The position numbers and the translations under genes are program-made. From JBBPYC01 sp038200275 (GTDB taxonomy: Bacteria; Pseudomonadota; Gammaproteobacteria; Burkholderiales; Burkholderiaceae_C), in assembly GCA_038200275.1 (NCBI GenBank), contig JBBPYC010000031.1, positions 1-64,000 on the forward strand: a stretch of DNA of 64,000 bases, in the 5' to 3' direction. Below the pieces are notes generated by a model, which was given only the letters and a program-made list of their open reading frames with translations, made no database searches and had not been told where the DNA came from. Shown here piece by piece: positions 8,960 through 17,916 of the stretch (positions are counted from its first letter, which is position 1; every line of letters begins with the position of its first letter).

Positions 8960-10291
8960 TCAAGCCTTCAACCAGCCGCCCTTGCGCACCACGTCTTCGA
9001 CGTTCGGCACGATCGCATCAAGCGCCTGCTTGGCCGACTTGCTGCCGGTGATCACATCCGGCAGCGCGGTGCCGATGATCTGCTGGCTGATCCGGTCCCA
9101 CTCAGGGATCAGCGGACGCCAGTCGGGGTTGCAGATCTTGAGCGATTCGCGCAGTGCGGGCACTTCGATTGCGTACTTCTTCTGCATCTCGGCGTTGTCG
9201 AGTGTGGACAGGCGGTTCACGTTACCGCCCGCCAGTGAAATTTTCAGATCCGCCTTCTTGGTCGTCAGCCACTGCATGAACAGGAACGCCGCATCCTTGT
9301 TGCGTGCATTCTTCGGGATCGCCATCGCGAAGCCACCGCTCTGCGCCGAATACTGCGTGCCCTTCGGGTGCACCACGTAACCGACTTTGCCGACGATCTT
9401 GCTCTTGGCCGGGTCCTGCGCCGGGCCGAATACCGAGATCGAATCAAGGTACATCGCAGCCTGCCCTTGCAGGAACGCGTTCTGCATTTCACCGAAGCCG
9501 TAGCTTGCGATGCCGGGCGGACCGGTATCGACAATCTCTTTCAGAATCTCGGCTGCCTTGATGCCCTCGGCGTTGTTGAAGGCGGCGTGCCAGTCGTCGG
9601 TGAACACCGAGCCGCCGTTGGGCGTCAGGTGCAGCAGCCAGGCGGCCGTGATCTGGTGGCCAGTCTGCCCGCGCGACGTCAGACCGCCAATGCCTTCCTT
9701 GTCTTTGATGACGTGACACAGCTTGAGCAACTCGTCGTACGTCTTTGGCGGCGTGAGCTTGTGCTTCTCGAAGATGTCGGTGCGGTAGCCGAGCACCCCC
9801 GTCTCAGCCCCGAACGGAATGCCATAAGGTTGTGCGCCCGGGCCCGGCAGATACATCTTGGGGCCGCCAACCAGCGCGTTGGTGTCCCAGTATTTCGGGA
9901 TGATGTCTTTTTGGTCCCAGTCGGCATCGGCCAGCGACTTGTTCTTGAAGTAGGGGTCGAGCGGCTCGAGAAAATTCTTCTGCACGTACTCAGTCTTCCA
10001 CATCACGACATAGACGATCACGTCATAGTCGCCTTGGGATTTGCCCATTTCCAGCGTTTGCTTGTCCTTCATGCGCAGGTACTGCATCTTGTCGCGCTCG
10101 ACCTTGATGCCGGTCTCGGCCGTGAATTCGCCAAACAGTTTTTCCGCCTGGTCGTAGTGCGGGTGCGCGGGAAAGTTGATGACGATGGTCTGGCCCTTGT
10201 ACTTGGCGTACTTGTCTTGGGCCATCGTATGCACCCAGGGTCCCAGCGCAGCACCGGCGGCTACGCCTTGAATCAGTTGACGGCGTTTCAT
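8960..10291 (-). CDS. Extracellular solute-binding protein, family 1, of a CUT1 importer
   Basis: 443 residues. The N-terminus MKRRQLIQGVAAGAALGPWVHTM has a twin-arginine-like RRQLI followed by a short hydrophobic stretch, so export may use Tat rather than Sec. Mature features of family-1 binding proteins include GAQPYGIPFGAETGVLGYR in the hinge region and GGFAMAIPKNARNKDAAFLF. It captures the substrate in the periplasm and delivers it to the two permeases encoded just downstream. Its ligand cannot be predicted. Confidence 0.88.
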   Translation of the reverse strand: MKRRQLIQGVAAGAALGPWVHTMAQDKYAKYKGQTIVINFPAHPHYDQAEKLFGEFTAETGIKVERDKMQYLRMKDKQTLEMGKSQGDYDVIVYVVMWKTEYVQKNFLEPLDPYFKNKSLADADWDQKDIIPKYWDTNALVGGPKMYLPGPGAQPYGIPFGAETGVLGYRTDIFEKHKLTPPKTYDELLKLCHVIKDKEGIGGLTSRGQTGHQITAAWLLHLTPNGGSVFTDDWHAAFNNAEGIKAAEILKEIVDTGPPGIASYGFGEMQNAFLQGQAAMYLDSISVFGPAQDPAKSKIVGKVGYVVHPKGTQYSAQSGGFAMAIPKNARNKDAAFLFMQWLTTKKADLKISLAGGNVNRLSTLDNAEMQKKYAIEVPALRESLKICNPDWRPLIPEWDRISQQIIGTALPDVITGSKSAKQALDAIVPNVEDVVRKGGWLKA

Positions 10292-10330
10292 GATGGAAAG
10301 ATCTCCTGTTGTGTACTTCGAAATGAAAAT

Positions 10331-11434
10331 TCAAATGCTCAGCGAACGGCCGTGCGGGCCTGGCTCAAAGGCATAAAGACTGTCAGCCGGCGCATGCGCA
10401 GTGATCGTCTGGCCGATTAGCCCGCTGTGATTTCCGACTTCGGTGAACGTGATCTCATCGGCGGCGTCGCCGTGCAGCGAACAGCTCAGCACGCTCTCGG
10501 TGCCCAGGTATTCGCAGACCGCGACTTGCATGCGGATCGCCAGCGCGTTGGCTGCCTCGCCGATGCGGATCGATTGTGGCCGCACGCCGAGCACCACGCG
10601 GTGCCCGATGCGCGAGCGGGCCGCGGCCTGCATCGCAGGCGACACCGTGCAATCGAAGCCGTCGCCGGTGAAGCACAGCTCCCCTGCCCGCTCGACGATT
10701 GCAGCGTCCAGAAAATTCATCGTCGGGCTGCCGATGAAGCCGGCCACGAAACGGTTCACCGGCCGGTTAAACACTTCGTCCGGGCTGCCCATCTGCTGGA
10801 TGCGACCTTGGTCCATCACAACGATGCGGTCGGCCAGCGTCATGGCTTCGATCTGATCGTGTGTGACGTAAACCGTGGTTTTGCCCAGGCGCCGGTGCAA
10901 CAACGCAATCTCGATGCGCATGTGGCCACGCAGTTTCGCGTCGAGATTCGACAGCGGCTCGTCGAACAAAAAGACTTTCGGCTCTCGCACGATCGCACGG
11001 CCCATCGCCACGCGTTGACGCTGGCCGCCGGACAACTCCTTCGGTTTGCGCTTGAGTAAGGGTTCGATGCTGAGCACTTTCGCTGCGTCCGTTACGCGCC
11101 GCTGAATTTCAGCCTTCGGCGTACCGGCCAAGTCCAGCGCAAAGCTCATGTTCTCCGCCACATCCATGTGCGGATACAGCGCATAGTTCTGGAACACCAT
11201 CGCAATGTCGCGGTCCGCCGGCGTGGCGCGCGTGACGTCGCGGCCGTCAATGATGATCTGGCCGGACGTCGGCACCTCGAGCCCCGCAATCATGCGCAGC
11301 GTGGTCGACTTGCCGCAGCCCGAAGCGCCGACCAGCACGATGAATTCACCGGCTGCCGCGCTCAGACTCATCTCCTGCACCACCTGGACGTCGCCGAAGC
11401 GCTTGGCTATGTTTTGCAGTTGCAAGTAAGGCAT
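10331..11434 (-). CDS. ABC transporter ATPase, MalK/UgpC type
   Basis: 367 residues. The nucleotide-binding domain is complete: Walker A GASGCGKST, signature LSGGQRQR, Walker B VFLFDEPLSNLDAKLR and the switch His in VYVTHDQIEAM. A C-terminal TOBE/OB-fold region (from about residue 240) is typical of CUT1 ATPases and can carry regulation. It is the first gene of a leftward operon that continues into the binding protein, two permeases, the cupin, the MetE-like protein and the RraA-like protein. ATPases of this type sometimes serve several importers. Confidence 0.92.
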   Translation of the reverse strand: MPYLQLQNIAKRFGDVQVVQEMSLSAAAGEFIVLVGASGCGKSTTLRMIAGLEVPTSGQIIIDGRDVTRATPADRDIAMVFQNYALYPHMDVAENMSFALDLAGTPKAEIQRRVTDAAKVLSIEPLLKRKPKELSGGQRQRVAMGRAIVREPKVFLFDEPLSNLDAKLRGHMRIEIALLHRRLGKTTVYVTHDQIEAMTLADRIVVMDQGRIQQMGSPDEVFNRPVNRFVAGFIGSPTMNFLDAAIVERAGELCFTGDGFDCTVSPAMQAAARSRIGHRVVLGVRPQSIRIGEAANALAIRMQVAVCEYLGTESVLSCSLHGDAADEITFTEVGNHSGLIGQTITAHAPADSLYAFEPGPHGRSLSI

Positions 11435-11744
11435 GTGGCGGTGGAAGCGTGGGATGGCAGTGCAAGCGCCAAAAAATTGGGGGATCCTGTGGGCACATGC
11501 CGAGGTGCTGCCGCCCTAGAGCCGACGTGCGGGCAACCGAACCATCTCATGATCGAATGCACAGGGATCTGCGGCAATAGGGTGATTCCCTTGCGCGTGA
11601 TGGTCGACCGACCGGCCCCGAACCGGGACCGCTCTTGCGGAGCGTCCCACTTCAGGCCGATCATGGAATGACCCACCAACGTGCAAACAGGACCTCTGTT
11701 GCTGGCTGCTGACGCTACGGCCATTGGCAGATCGTTACGTCGTG
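11435..11744. other. Intergenic region upstream of the ABC operon
   Basis: About 310 bp with no supported gene. It must hold the promoter of the leftward ABC operon. An imperfect palindrome, CCGGCCCCGAACCGGG, lies near 11611-11626 and could be an operator, but there is no neighbouring regulator gene and no second copy to support that. Confidence 0.35.
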
Positions 11745-12249
11745 TCAGGCAGCCAGCGGGCGCAGGCTGCGTATCATGCGGTGCACACTCAGGCCCAAGC
11801 CGTAGTAGTCACCGATGCATTGCGTCTGCAGGAACCCCATGTGGTAGTAGAAATCGAGGGCTGGCCCATTGTCTGAACGCAGTTCTAGGTCAATCGACGC
11901 AACGCCCTCCACGCCCTCCACGTCCGCCGACTCAGTCAACCAGTCGAGCATGCGAGTTGCGATGCCGCGGCGCTGCTGCGCTGCTGCGCTGCTGCGCTGG
12001 CTGCACGCACAGCAACGCAAGGTGCGCAGTATCTTGCTCCAACGTCATCGCTGCGAAACCATACCGATCGGATGCAGCGTTGCAGGCAGTCAGCGCAATG
12101 CTGTCGGGATCGCGCACCATGGCAATCATCTGGGCTGGCCGATAACGCCAAGGCAACTGGGCTTCGATCAGGTCTGGTGACATCGCAGCCATGCAAGTTG
12201 CTTCGGCCAACTGGGCCGGACGGAAGGTGACTCCAGTCGCCCGGCTCAT
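11745..12249 (-). pseudogene. GNAT-family N-acetyltransferase, frameshifted in a tandem repeat
   Basis: The N-terminal half (from the ATG at 12249: TFRPAQLAEATCM ... DRYGFAAMTLEQDTAHLALLCVQPAQQ) and the C-terminal half (RRGIATRMLDWL ... NGPALDFYYHMGFLQ) are the two parts of one GNAT acetyltransferase. The second carries the acetyl-CoA pyrophosphate loop (Q/RxxGxA) and the usual C-terminal NPxAxxFYxxxGF-like motif. They are in different frames, and the break falls in three copies of an 8-bp repeat. One or four copies would restore the frame. As written the product stops after about 105 residues and lacks the CoA site. It could be a dead gene, a phase-variable one, or an assembly error. Confidence 0.72.
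11974..11997 (-). repeat. Three tandem copies of an 8-bp repeat (GCGCAGCA on the coding strand)
   Basis: On the plus strand TGCTGCGC is present three times without mismatch, flanked by a partial copy. It lies exactly at the codons for the Gln-Gln-Arg before the acetyl-CoA loop of the GNAT gene. The unit length is not a multiple of three, so each gain or loss changes the reading frame. Copy numbers 1, 4 and 7 would be in frame. Confidence 0.85.
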
Positions 12250-12348
12250 GCGCGTGGTTGCGGCCTCAATGACCGATTCGGCCGATCCACCTGCGTCGCT
12301 GCCACAAGGCGCGGCAGCTGCAATGGCTGTTGATCACAGAGGTGCAAC

Positions 12349-12756
12349 TCAAATGGGCGCGCCGCTGCGATCGGCCTTTGAAGCAAGTTCGAGAAACGCA
12401 GCTTCGGCTGCCAGCGACTGCGTTTGCAACAGCTGCCCGATCCCGTCGCTTGCTTCGTCGCCTTCTATTAACAGATAGCCAAGTTCCCACTGTGAGAAGC
12501 GATATCCGCTGGAGCACTCATGCATCGACAGCACCTGCAGGTTCACATGTCGCTGGTCACAGCGCAGCGTCGCCAGCAGGCAGTCAATCGCCTCCACCGA
12601 TCCTTCGAGTAGCTGCGCAAATCGCAGACCGTCAAAGAGCAGCATGCCGCAGATGCCGCGTCGCAGATTGTTTGCACGCGCAGTTTTTGCAATTGCGCCC
12701 ACCACAGTCGGCGCAGCACCCTCAGCCAATTCGCTAACGTAGAGAAGCGTTTTCAT
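12349..12756 (-). CDS. BLUF-domain blue-light sensor, stand-alone
   Basis: 135 residues consisting of one BLUF domain and a short tail. The flavin-contact residues are spaced as in the family: Tyr6 (LLYVSEL), Asn30 (ANNLRRGICGMLLF) and Gln48 (FAQLLEG), with Trp90 in the later SQWELG strand. The domain binds FAD and responds to blue light by rearranging hydrogen bonds around the Gln. There is no attached effector (no EAL or cyclase), so it must act on a partner protein. It lies about 100 bp upstream of the broken GNAT gene on the same strand. No strong ribosome-binding site is visible. Confidence 0.88.
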   Translation of the reverse strand: MKTLLYVSELAEGAAPTVVGAIAKTARANNLRRGICGMLLFDGLRFAQLLEGSVEAIDCLLATLRCDQRHVNLQVLSMHECSSGYRFSQWELGYLLIEGDEASDGIGQLLQTQSLAAEAAFLELASKADRSGAPI

Positions 12757-13103
12757 AGGAACAAGTGGAATTGGCAGGAGAGTTGCAAAATTCAGAACAA
12801 GGTAGCAGCAGCTGCAGCAGAATTCGATAAGGATTCACCGACGCTTGCGCCGCCCGAATCACAGGTGCCATATTGCGCCAACGAAATGTCCAGATGTCGA
12901 TGATGAAGGCACCCGGCATCAGAGCAAATGGTGTGCAGGATCCCCGCCAGTCGTCACATGGCACGGCCGGACGATGCGACGAACGCTTTGGCGGGCGGGC
13001 GAACGGGTACCGTTCCAAGGCGATCCAATTCGCTGCCAAGTCATCAAGGGCAGGCCGGATTGAGCATCCTATTAGACCGGACACACAACCCGCAATTAAA
13101 TGC
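12757..13103. other. Intergenic region between the BLUF gene and the tRNA operon
   Basis: About 350 bp without a supported gene. It should contain the BLUF promoter on the minus strand. No clear -35/-10 pair or conserved RNA structure was recognised. Confidence 0.35.
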
Positions 13104-13142
13104 AAAAAGCCTCACAGATCGTTGATCTGCAAGGCTTTTTTA
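13104..13142 (-). terminator. Rho-independent terminator of the tRNA operon
   Basis: The plus strand reads AAAAAGCCTCACAGATC, loop GTT, GATCTGCAAGGCTTTTTT, a long stem with two internal mismatches flanked by A and T tracts. It lies directly after tRNA-Asp in the leftward direction and would work in both orientations. Confidence 0.85.
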
Positions 13143-13146
13143 ATGA

Positions 13147-13223
13147 TGGCGGAGCGGACGGGACTCGAACCCGCGACCCCCGGCGTGACAGGCCGGTATT
13201 CTAACCAACTGAACTACCACTCC
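13147..13223 (-). tRNA. tRNA-Asp (GTC)
   Basis: 77 bases including an encoded CCA. The minus strand starts GGAGTGGTAGTTCAG, with anticodon loop CCTGTCACG and T-loop GGTTCGAGTC. It is the last of three tRNAs transcribed leftward after gltX and is followed at once by a terminator. Confidence 0.96.
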
Positions 13224-13307
13224 TGGCAGATGACGTTTCGCTCCTTACGGAGCCAAGTGCCACCGACTTGTGTCGTTTTATCAAGAGGCTTGCTCTTGAC
13301 GAAAAAC

Positions 13308-13383
13308 TGGCGACCCTACGGGGATTCGAACCCCGGTACTCACCGTGAAAGGGTGATGTCCTAGGCCTCTAGACGATAGGGTC
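13308..13383 (-). tRNA. tRNA-Glu (TTC)
   Basis: 76 bases including CCA. The minus strand starts GACCCTATCGTCTAGAGG, with anticodon TTC in CCCTTTCACGG and T-loop GGTTCGAATC. Its own charging enzyme, GltX, is encoded just upstream on the same strand. Confidence 0.96.
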
Positions 13384-13441
13384 AAAACCTTTTTTGAATG
13401 AACTCTCTTCTTGTTCCTACATCGACGACCGCAGCAAGTGG

Positions 13442-13517
<76 letters not shown>

Positions 13518-13559
13518 GAGACCTCATTCACACGCGTCGGCGTTTTCGTCGAGCCTCGA

Positions 13560-13565
13560 ATTATA
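13560..13565 (-). promoter_or_regulatory. Possible -10 box for the tRNA operon
   Basis: A perfect TATAAT on the minus strand at the very end of gltX, about 42 bases before tRNA-Ala, with a GC-containing discriminator after it. The -35 region is weak. The tRNAs may also be read through from gltX. Confidence 0.4.
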
Positions 13566-15006
13566 GCTCGGGTCGAACACTGCCTTGAAGACGTTGCAAC
13601 ACCGCATCACGCGACAGCAACGCAAGCACGGCATCGATTGACGGCGTCTGCGGTGTGCCCATCGTGAGAACCCGCACCGGCACAGCCAACTGGGGCATCT
13701 TGAGCTTGGCTTCGGCCAGCGTTTCCTTGATGGCGGCGGCAATTGCAGGCGACGTCCAGCTGGCGGTCGTCAGCCGTTCGCGCAGTTGGTCAATCGCAGG
13801 CTGCACCGCATCGGGCACATGCTGCGCACGCAGTTCGGCAGCTATGGCTGGATCGCGATAGAACGGGCTGGCCCAATCGGCCAGCGCCAACAGCGTGTCG
13901 CAGCGGTCCTTGAACAGCTCGCAGATTGCAGCCAGCCGCCCGTCGGCCTCGATCCCGTGTTTATCGAGCAGTGCGGTGGCCACCGCTGGAGCGAGTTGGG
14001 CGCCAGTCATCCCTTTGATGTGTTGCGCATTCACCCAACGCAGCTTGGCTTCGTCGAACTGCGCTGCGCTGCGGCCCAGATGGTCGAGGTCAAACCACTG
14101 CAGAAATTGCGCACGGCTGAAGATTTCCTCGTCGCCGTGGCTCCAGCCGAGCCGTGCCAAATAATTGATGAAGGCTTCCGCCAGAAAGCCTTCATCACGG
14201 AATTGCGTGACGGCCTTGGCGCCGTTGCGCTTGCTCAACTTCTCGCCGTTCGCGCTCAGCACCGTCGGCAGATGCGCATAAGTCGGCGGCGGCAGCGCCA
14301 ACGCCCGAAAGATATTGATCTGCCGCGGCGTGTTGTTGACGTGGTCGTCGCCGCGGATCACATGGGTGATACCCATGTCGATGTCGTCGACCACCACACA
14401 GAAGTTGTACGTGGGCGTTCCGTCCGGCCGCGCGATCACGAGATCATCGAGTTCGTCGTTGCTGATCTCGATGCGGCCTTTTACCTTGTCGTCCCAGACC
14501 ACCGAGCCGCCTTGGGGATTGCGAAAGCGCAGCACGGGTTGCACGCCGTCAGGTACCGCCGGCAGCCGCTTGCCAGGTTCGGGGCGCCAAGTGCCGTCGT
14601 AGCGAGGTTTTTGCTTGGCGGCAAGCTGGCCCTCACGCAGCGCGTCTAGCTCCGTGATGCTCATGTAGCAGGGATAAACCAACTCGGCGTCCTGCATCTC
14701 GCGCAGCACCGTCTTGTAGCGGTCCATGCGTTGCATCTGGAAGAACGGGCCTTCGTCGAAATCGAGGCCAAGCCATTCCATGCCCTGCAGGATCACGTCG
14801 ACTGCGGCTTGCGAAGACCGCTCCACATCGGTGTCCTCGATGCGCAGGATGAAGTCACCGCCACTGGCCCGCGCGAACGCCCACGGATACAGCGCCGAGC
14901 GGATGTTTCCCGCGTGGATGAAACCGGTGGGCGATGGTGCAAAGCGGGTACGCACCCGCTTTGCCTGAGCGTTCACGCTGCTTGCGTCCATTGATGCAGC
15001 GCTCAC
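13561..15006 (-). CDS. gltX: Glutamyl-tRNA synthetase
   Basis: 481 residues, normal for bacterial GltX. It charges tRNA-Glu with glutamate. The class I signatures are present: the HIGH-type motif as HAGN in RFAPSPTGFIHAGNIRSALY, and the KMSKS-type motif as KLSKRNGA. A GTG start at 15006 overlaps the metZ stop (GTGA), which suggests coupling. An ATG five codons later is the alternative. The substrate tRNA-Glu gene lies less than 200 bp downstream in the same direction. Confidence 0.97.
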   Translation of the reverse strand: MSAASMDASSVNAQAKRVRTRFAPSPTGFIHAGNIRSALYPWAFARASGGDFILRIEDTDVERSSQAAVDVILQGMEWLGLDFDEGPFFQMQRMDRYKTVLREMQDAELVYPCYMSITELDALREGQLAAKQKPRYDGTWRPEPGKRLPAVPDGVQPVLRFRNPQGGSVVWDDKVKGRIEISNDELDDLVIARPDGTPTYNFCVVVDDIDMGITHVIRGDDHVNNTPRQINIFRALALPPPTYAHLPTVLSANGEKLSKRNGAKAVTQFRDEGFLAEAFINYLARLGWSHGDEEIFSRAQFLQWFDLDHLGRSAAQFDEAKLRWVNAQHIKGMTGAQLAPAVATALLDKHGIEADGRLAAICELFKDRCDTLLALADWASPFYRDPAIAAELRAQHVPDAVQPAIDQLRERLTTASWTSPAIAAAIKETLAEAKLKMPQLAVPVRVLTMGTPQTPSIDAVLALLSRDAVLQRLQGSVRPEL

Positions 15007-16220
15007 AGCGTTTCCAGCCCACGCGACAGATCGGCGAGCACGTCGTCGATGTGGTCCAGCCCGACCGCGAGTCGGATCAATCCCTGGCCGATGCCCGCAG
15101 CCCCGCGCTGCACTTCTGTCAGCCGCCCATGCGAGGTGGTGGCTGGGTGCGTGATGATGGTCTTGGTGTCGCCCAGATTGGTCGCGATGCTGATCACGCG
15201 TGTGCTGTCGATCAGGTGGAACGCATGCCGCCGAGCTTCTTCAGCCGTTTCACCGTGCACGTCGAACGTGACGACTGCGCCACCCAGGCCCGACTGCTGA
15301 CGCATCGCCAGCGCGTGCTGCGGGTGCGAAGGGAGCGCCGGGTAGTGCACCTGCCGGATGCGTGGCTGCTGCTCAAGCCAGTGCGCGACCGCAAGTGCAT
15401 TTTGCGACTGCGCGCGCATGCGGATGCTCAACGTCTCAAGCCCTTTGAGCACCACCCAGGCGTTGAATGGTGAAAGCGACATGCCGGCCGTGCGCGCGAC
15501 CGGCCCGAAGGTGTTGTTGATCAAGCGCGCAGGCCCGCAGATCGCACCCGCCATCACGCGGCCCTGCCCGTCCAGGTATTTGGTGCCCGAATGAATCACC
15601 AAGTCGGCGCCGAATTCAACCGGTCGCTGCAGTGCCGGCGTGCAAAAGCAGTTGTCAACCGCGAGCAACGCGCCGGCAGCGTGTGCAATGTCGGCCAGCG
15701 CCTGGATGTCGCAGACTTCCGTCAGCGGATTGGTGGGCGTCTCTGCAAACAGCAGCCGAGTCGTCGGCCGCACCGCAGCGCGCCATTCGTCGAGTCCCGT
15801 CTGGGAAACGAACGTGGTCTCCACGCCGAACTTGGCAAATTCCTTGCCGATCAGGTTCAAGGTCGAGCCGAACACCGAACGCGAGCAGATCACGTGGTCG
15901 CCGCTTTTGAGCAGCCCCATGCACAGCAGCAGGATCGCGCCCATGCCGGTGGCGGCACCGATCGCCGCCTCGGCGCCCTCCATCGCGGCGATGCGTTGTT
16001 CAAAGCTGGCCACCGTCGGGTTGCCGGTGCGCGCGTAGGTGTAGCCCAAAGTGGGATCGGCAAAGCGCCTTGCAGAAGTCTCTGCGTCGGGCTGCACGAA
16101 GCCGCTGGTCAGATACAGCGCCTCGGAATGCTCGCCCCACTGGCTGCGTTCAACCGCGATGCGCAGCGCGAGCGTGTCACGGTGCAGGCCCGGCGGCAAT
16201 GAAGTTTCGGATGCGGTCAA
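15003..16220 (-). CDS. metZ: O-succinylhomoserine sulfhydrylase
   Basis: 405 residues of the Cys/Met-metabolism PLP family. The PLP lysine is in VIHSGTKYLDGQGR, and the family segments YTYARTGNPTV and AETPTNPLTEV are intact. It makes homocysteine from O-succinylhomoserine and sulfide. Placement directly after purF is typical of beta- and gammaproteobacterial metZ and supports this choice over metB or metC. It overlaps gltX by four bases. Confidence 0.92.
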   Translation of the reverse strand: MTASETSLPPGLHRDTLALRIAVERSQWGEHSEALYLTSGFVQPDAETSARRFADPTLGYTYARTGNPTVASFEQRIAAMEGAEAAIGAATGMGAILLLCMGLLKSGDHVICSRSVFGSTLNLIGKEFAKFGVETTFVSQTGLDEWRAAVRPTTRLLFAETPTNPLTEVCDIQALADIAHAAGALLAVDNCFCTPALQRPVEFGADLVIHSGTKYLDGQGRVMAGAICGPARLINNTFGPVARTAGMSLSPFNAWVVLKGLETLSIRMRAQSQNALAVAHWLEQQPRIRQVHYPALPSHPQHALAMRQQSGLGGAVVTFDVHGETAEEARRHAFHLIDSTRVISIATNLGDTKTIITHPATTSHGRLTEVQRGAAGIGQGLIRLAVGLDHIDDVLADLSRGLETL

Positions 16221-16282
16221 GGAATCGGTCCTATCGATGCACGGATGCGAACAGCCAAAAAAGGAATCTGCGTTGGGACGCG

Positions 16283-17848
16283 TCAGTTTGGGTCGGGCAA
16301 GGCCATCCGCGCGCTGTCGGCTGGCTCGATCCGACTGCCCGCGTCGTCGGAGTCGTCCTCATCGGCGCTGTGAGCAAGCTGGCGGCTCACGCCAAGCCGC
16401 TCCACATCCTCTGCGGTGATGTCGCCGGTCACGTAGATGCCGTCGAAGCACGATGCGTCGAACGCCTCGGGCAGATTGCTTCCAGCCGCCATTGCGGACT
16501 TCATTGCGCCCGCGCGCACAGCGGCCTTCATTCCCTCCATGTCCTGGTAGATCAACGCGTCGCAGCCGATCATCGCGCGGATCTGCTCAACCGTGCGGCC
16601 GTTGGCAACCAGTTCGGTCGCAGTCGGCATGTCGATGCCGTAGACATTGGGATAGCGCACCGGCGGCGCCGCGCTGGCCAGATACACCTGCCGCGCACCG
16701 GCGTCGCGCGCCATTTGCACGATCTCGCGGCTCGTGGTGCCGCGCACGATCGAATCGTCCACCAAGAGCACGTTGCGGCCAGCGAATTCGCTCGGGATCG
16801 CATTGAGCTTTTGGCGCACCGATTTTTTACGCACCGCCTGGCCCGGCATGATGAAAGTGCGGCCCACATAGCGGTTCTTCACAAAACCTTCGCGGTACGG
16901 CTTGCCGAGCAGTTGGGCGAGTTGCATCGCGCTCGGTCGGCTCGACTCCGGTATGGGGATCACCACGTCGATGAGGTTCGGTGGCAACGTGGAGATCACG
17001 CGTTTGGCAAGCGTTTCGCCTAAATTCAGGCGCGCCTTGTAGACAGAGATACCGTCCAGTACCGAATCGGGCCGCGCAAGATAGACGAACTCGAAGATGC
17101 ACGGCGTGAGGGTGGTACGCGTTGCGCACTGCTGCGCATGCACCGCGCCTTGGGCGTCAACGAAGATTGCCTCGCCGGGCGCTACGTCGCGTGCCAACGT
17201 ATGGCCGGTGCCTTCAAGTGCCACCGATTCGCTGGCGAACATCACCGTGCCGTCCGCGCTGTGTCCGTAGCACAGCGGACGAATGCCATGCGGATCGCGG
17301 AACGCAACCAGGCCGTGGCCTGCGATCAGCGCAATCACCGCGTACGACCCTCGGACGCGCCGATGCACTTGGCCGACCGCCGTAAACACATCTTGCGGGC
17401 GCAGCGGCTGACCTTGCGTGGCACGGTCGAGCTCGTGCGCCAGCACGTTGAGCAGCACTTCAGAATCGCTTTCGGTGTTGATGTGCCGGTGATCGGTGTT
17501 GAACAACTCGGTACGCAGCGCAGCTGCATTGGTCAGGTTGCCATTGTGGGTCAGCACGATGCCGAACGGTGCGTTTACATAGAACGGCTGCGCTTCGTGT
17601 TCGTCGAACGCGTCACCGGCGGTCGGATAGCGCACCTGGCCGATACCGCTGTCGCCAGGCAGCGCGCGCATGTGGCGCGTGCGAAACACGTCGCGCACCA
17701 TGCCGCGCGCCTTGTGCATGAAGAACTTGCGCTGCTGCTCTGTGACGATGCCCGCTGCATCCTGGCCGCGATGCTGCAACAGCAACAGCGCGTCGTAGAG
17801 CAGCTGATTGACAGGGGTCTTGGCGACGATGCCGACGATTCCGCACAT
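16283..17848 (-). CDS. purF: Amidophosphoribosyltransferase
   Basis: 521 residues. It catalyses the first step of purine synthesis, glutamine plus PRPP to phosphoribosylamine. The start MCGIVGIV places the nucleophile Cys2 of the glutaminase domain after Met removal. The PRPP site is VLLVDDSIVRGTTS near residue 370. It has no long propeptide and no extra cysteine cluster, so it is the E. coli-like non-Fe-S type. It sits between cvpA and metZ in the usual order. Confidence 0.97.
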   Translation of the reverse strand: MCGIVGIVAKTPVNQLLYDALLLLQHRGQDAAGIVTEQQRKFFMHKARGMVRDVFRTRHMRALPGDSGIGQVRYPTAGDAFDEHEAQPFYVNAPFGIVLTHNGNLTNAAALRTELFNTDHRHINTESDSEVLLNVLAHELDRATQGQPLRPQDVFTAVGQVHRRVRGSYAVIALIAGHGLVAFRDPHGIRPLCYGHSADGTVMFASESVALEGTGHTLARDVAPGEAIFVDAQGAVHAQQCATRTTLTPCIFEFVYLARPDSVLDGISVYKARLNLGETLAKRVISTLPPNLIDVVIPIPESSRPSAMQLAQLLGKPYREGFVKNRYVGRTFIMPGQAVRKKSVRQKLNAIPSEFAGRNVLLVDDSIVRGTTSREIVQMARDAGARQVYLASAAPPVRYPNVYGIDMPTATELVANGRTVEQIRAMIGCDALIYQDMEGMKAAVRAGAMKSAMAAGSNLPEAFDASCFDGIYVTGDITAEDVERLGVSRQLAHSADEDDSDDAGSRIEPADSARMALPDPN

Positions 17849-17916
17849 GAGAATGGATTCCTTCGGAAATCAGCAACAACGGTTTCGCCCCAAGCCACGC
17901 ACGCTCAGAGCCAACC

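Noticed and set aside
9368..10420. Plus-strand frame of 350 codons
   Set aside because: It is antisense to the solute-binding protein gene, and its composition is that of a shadow frame.
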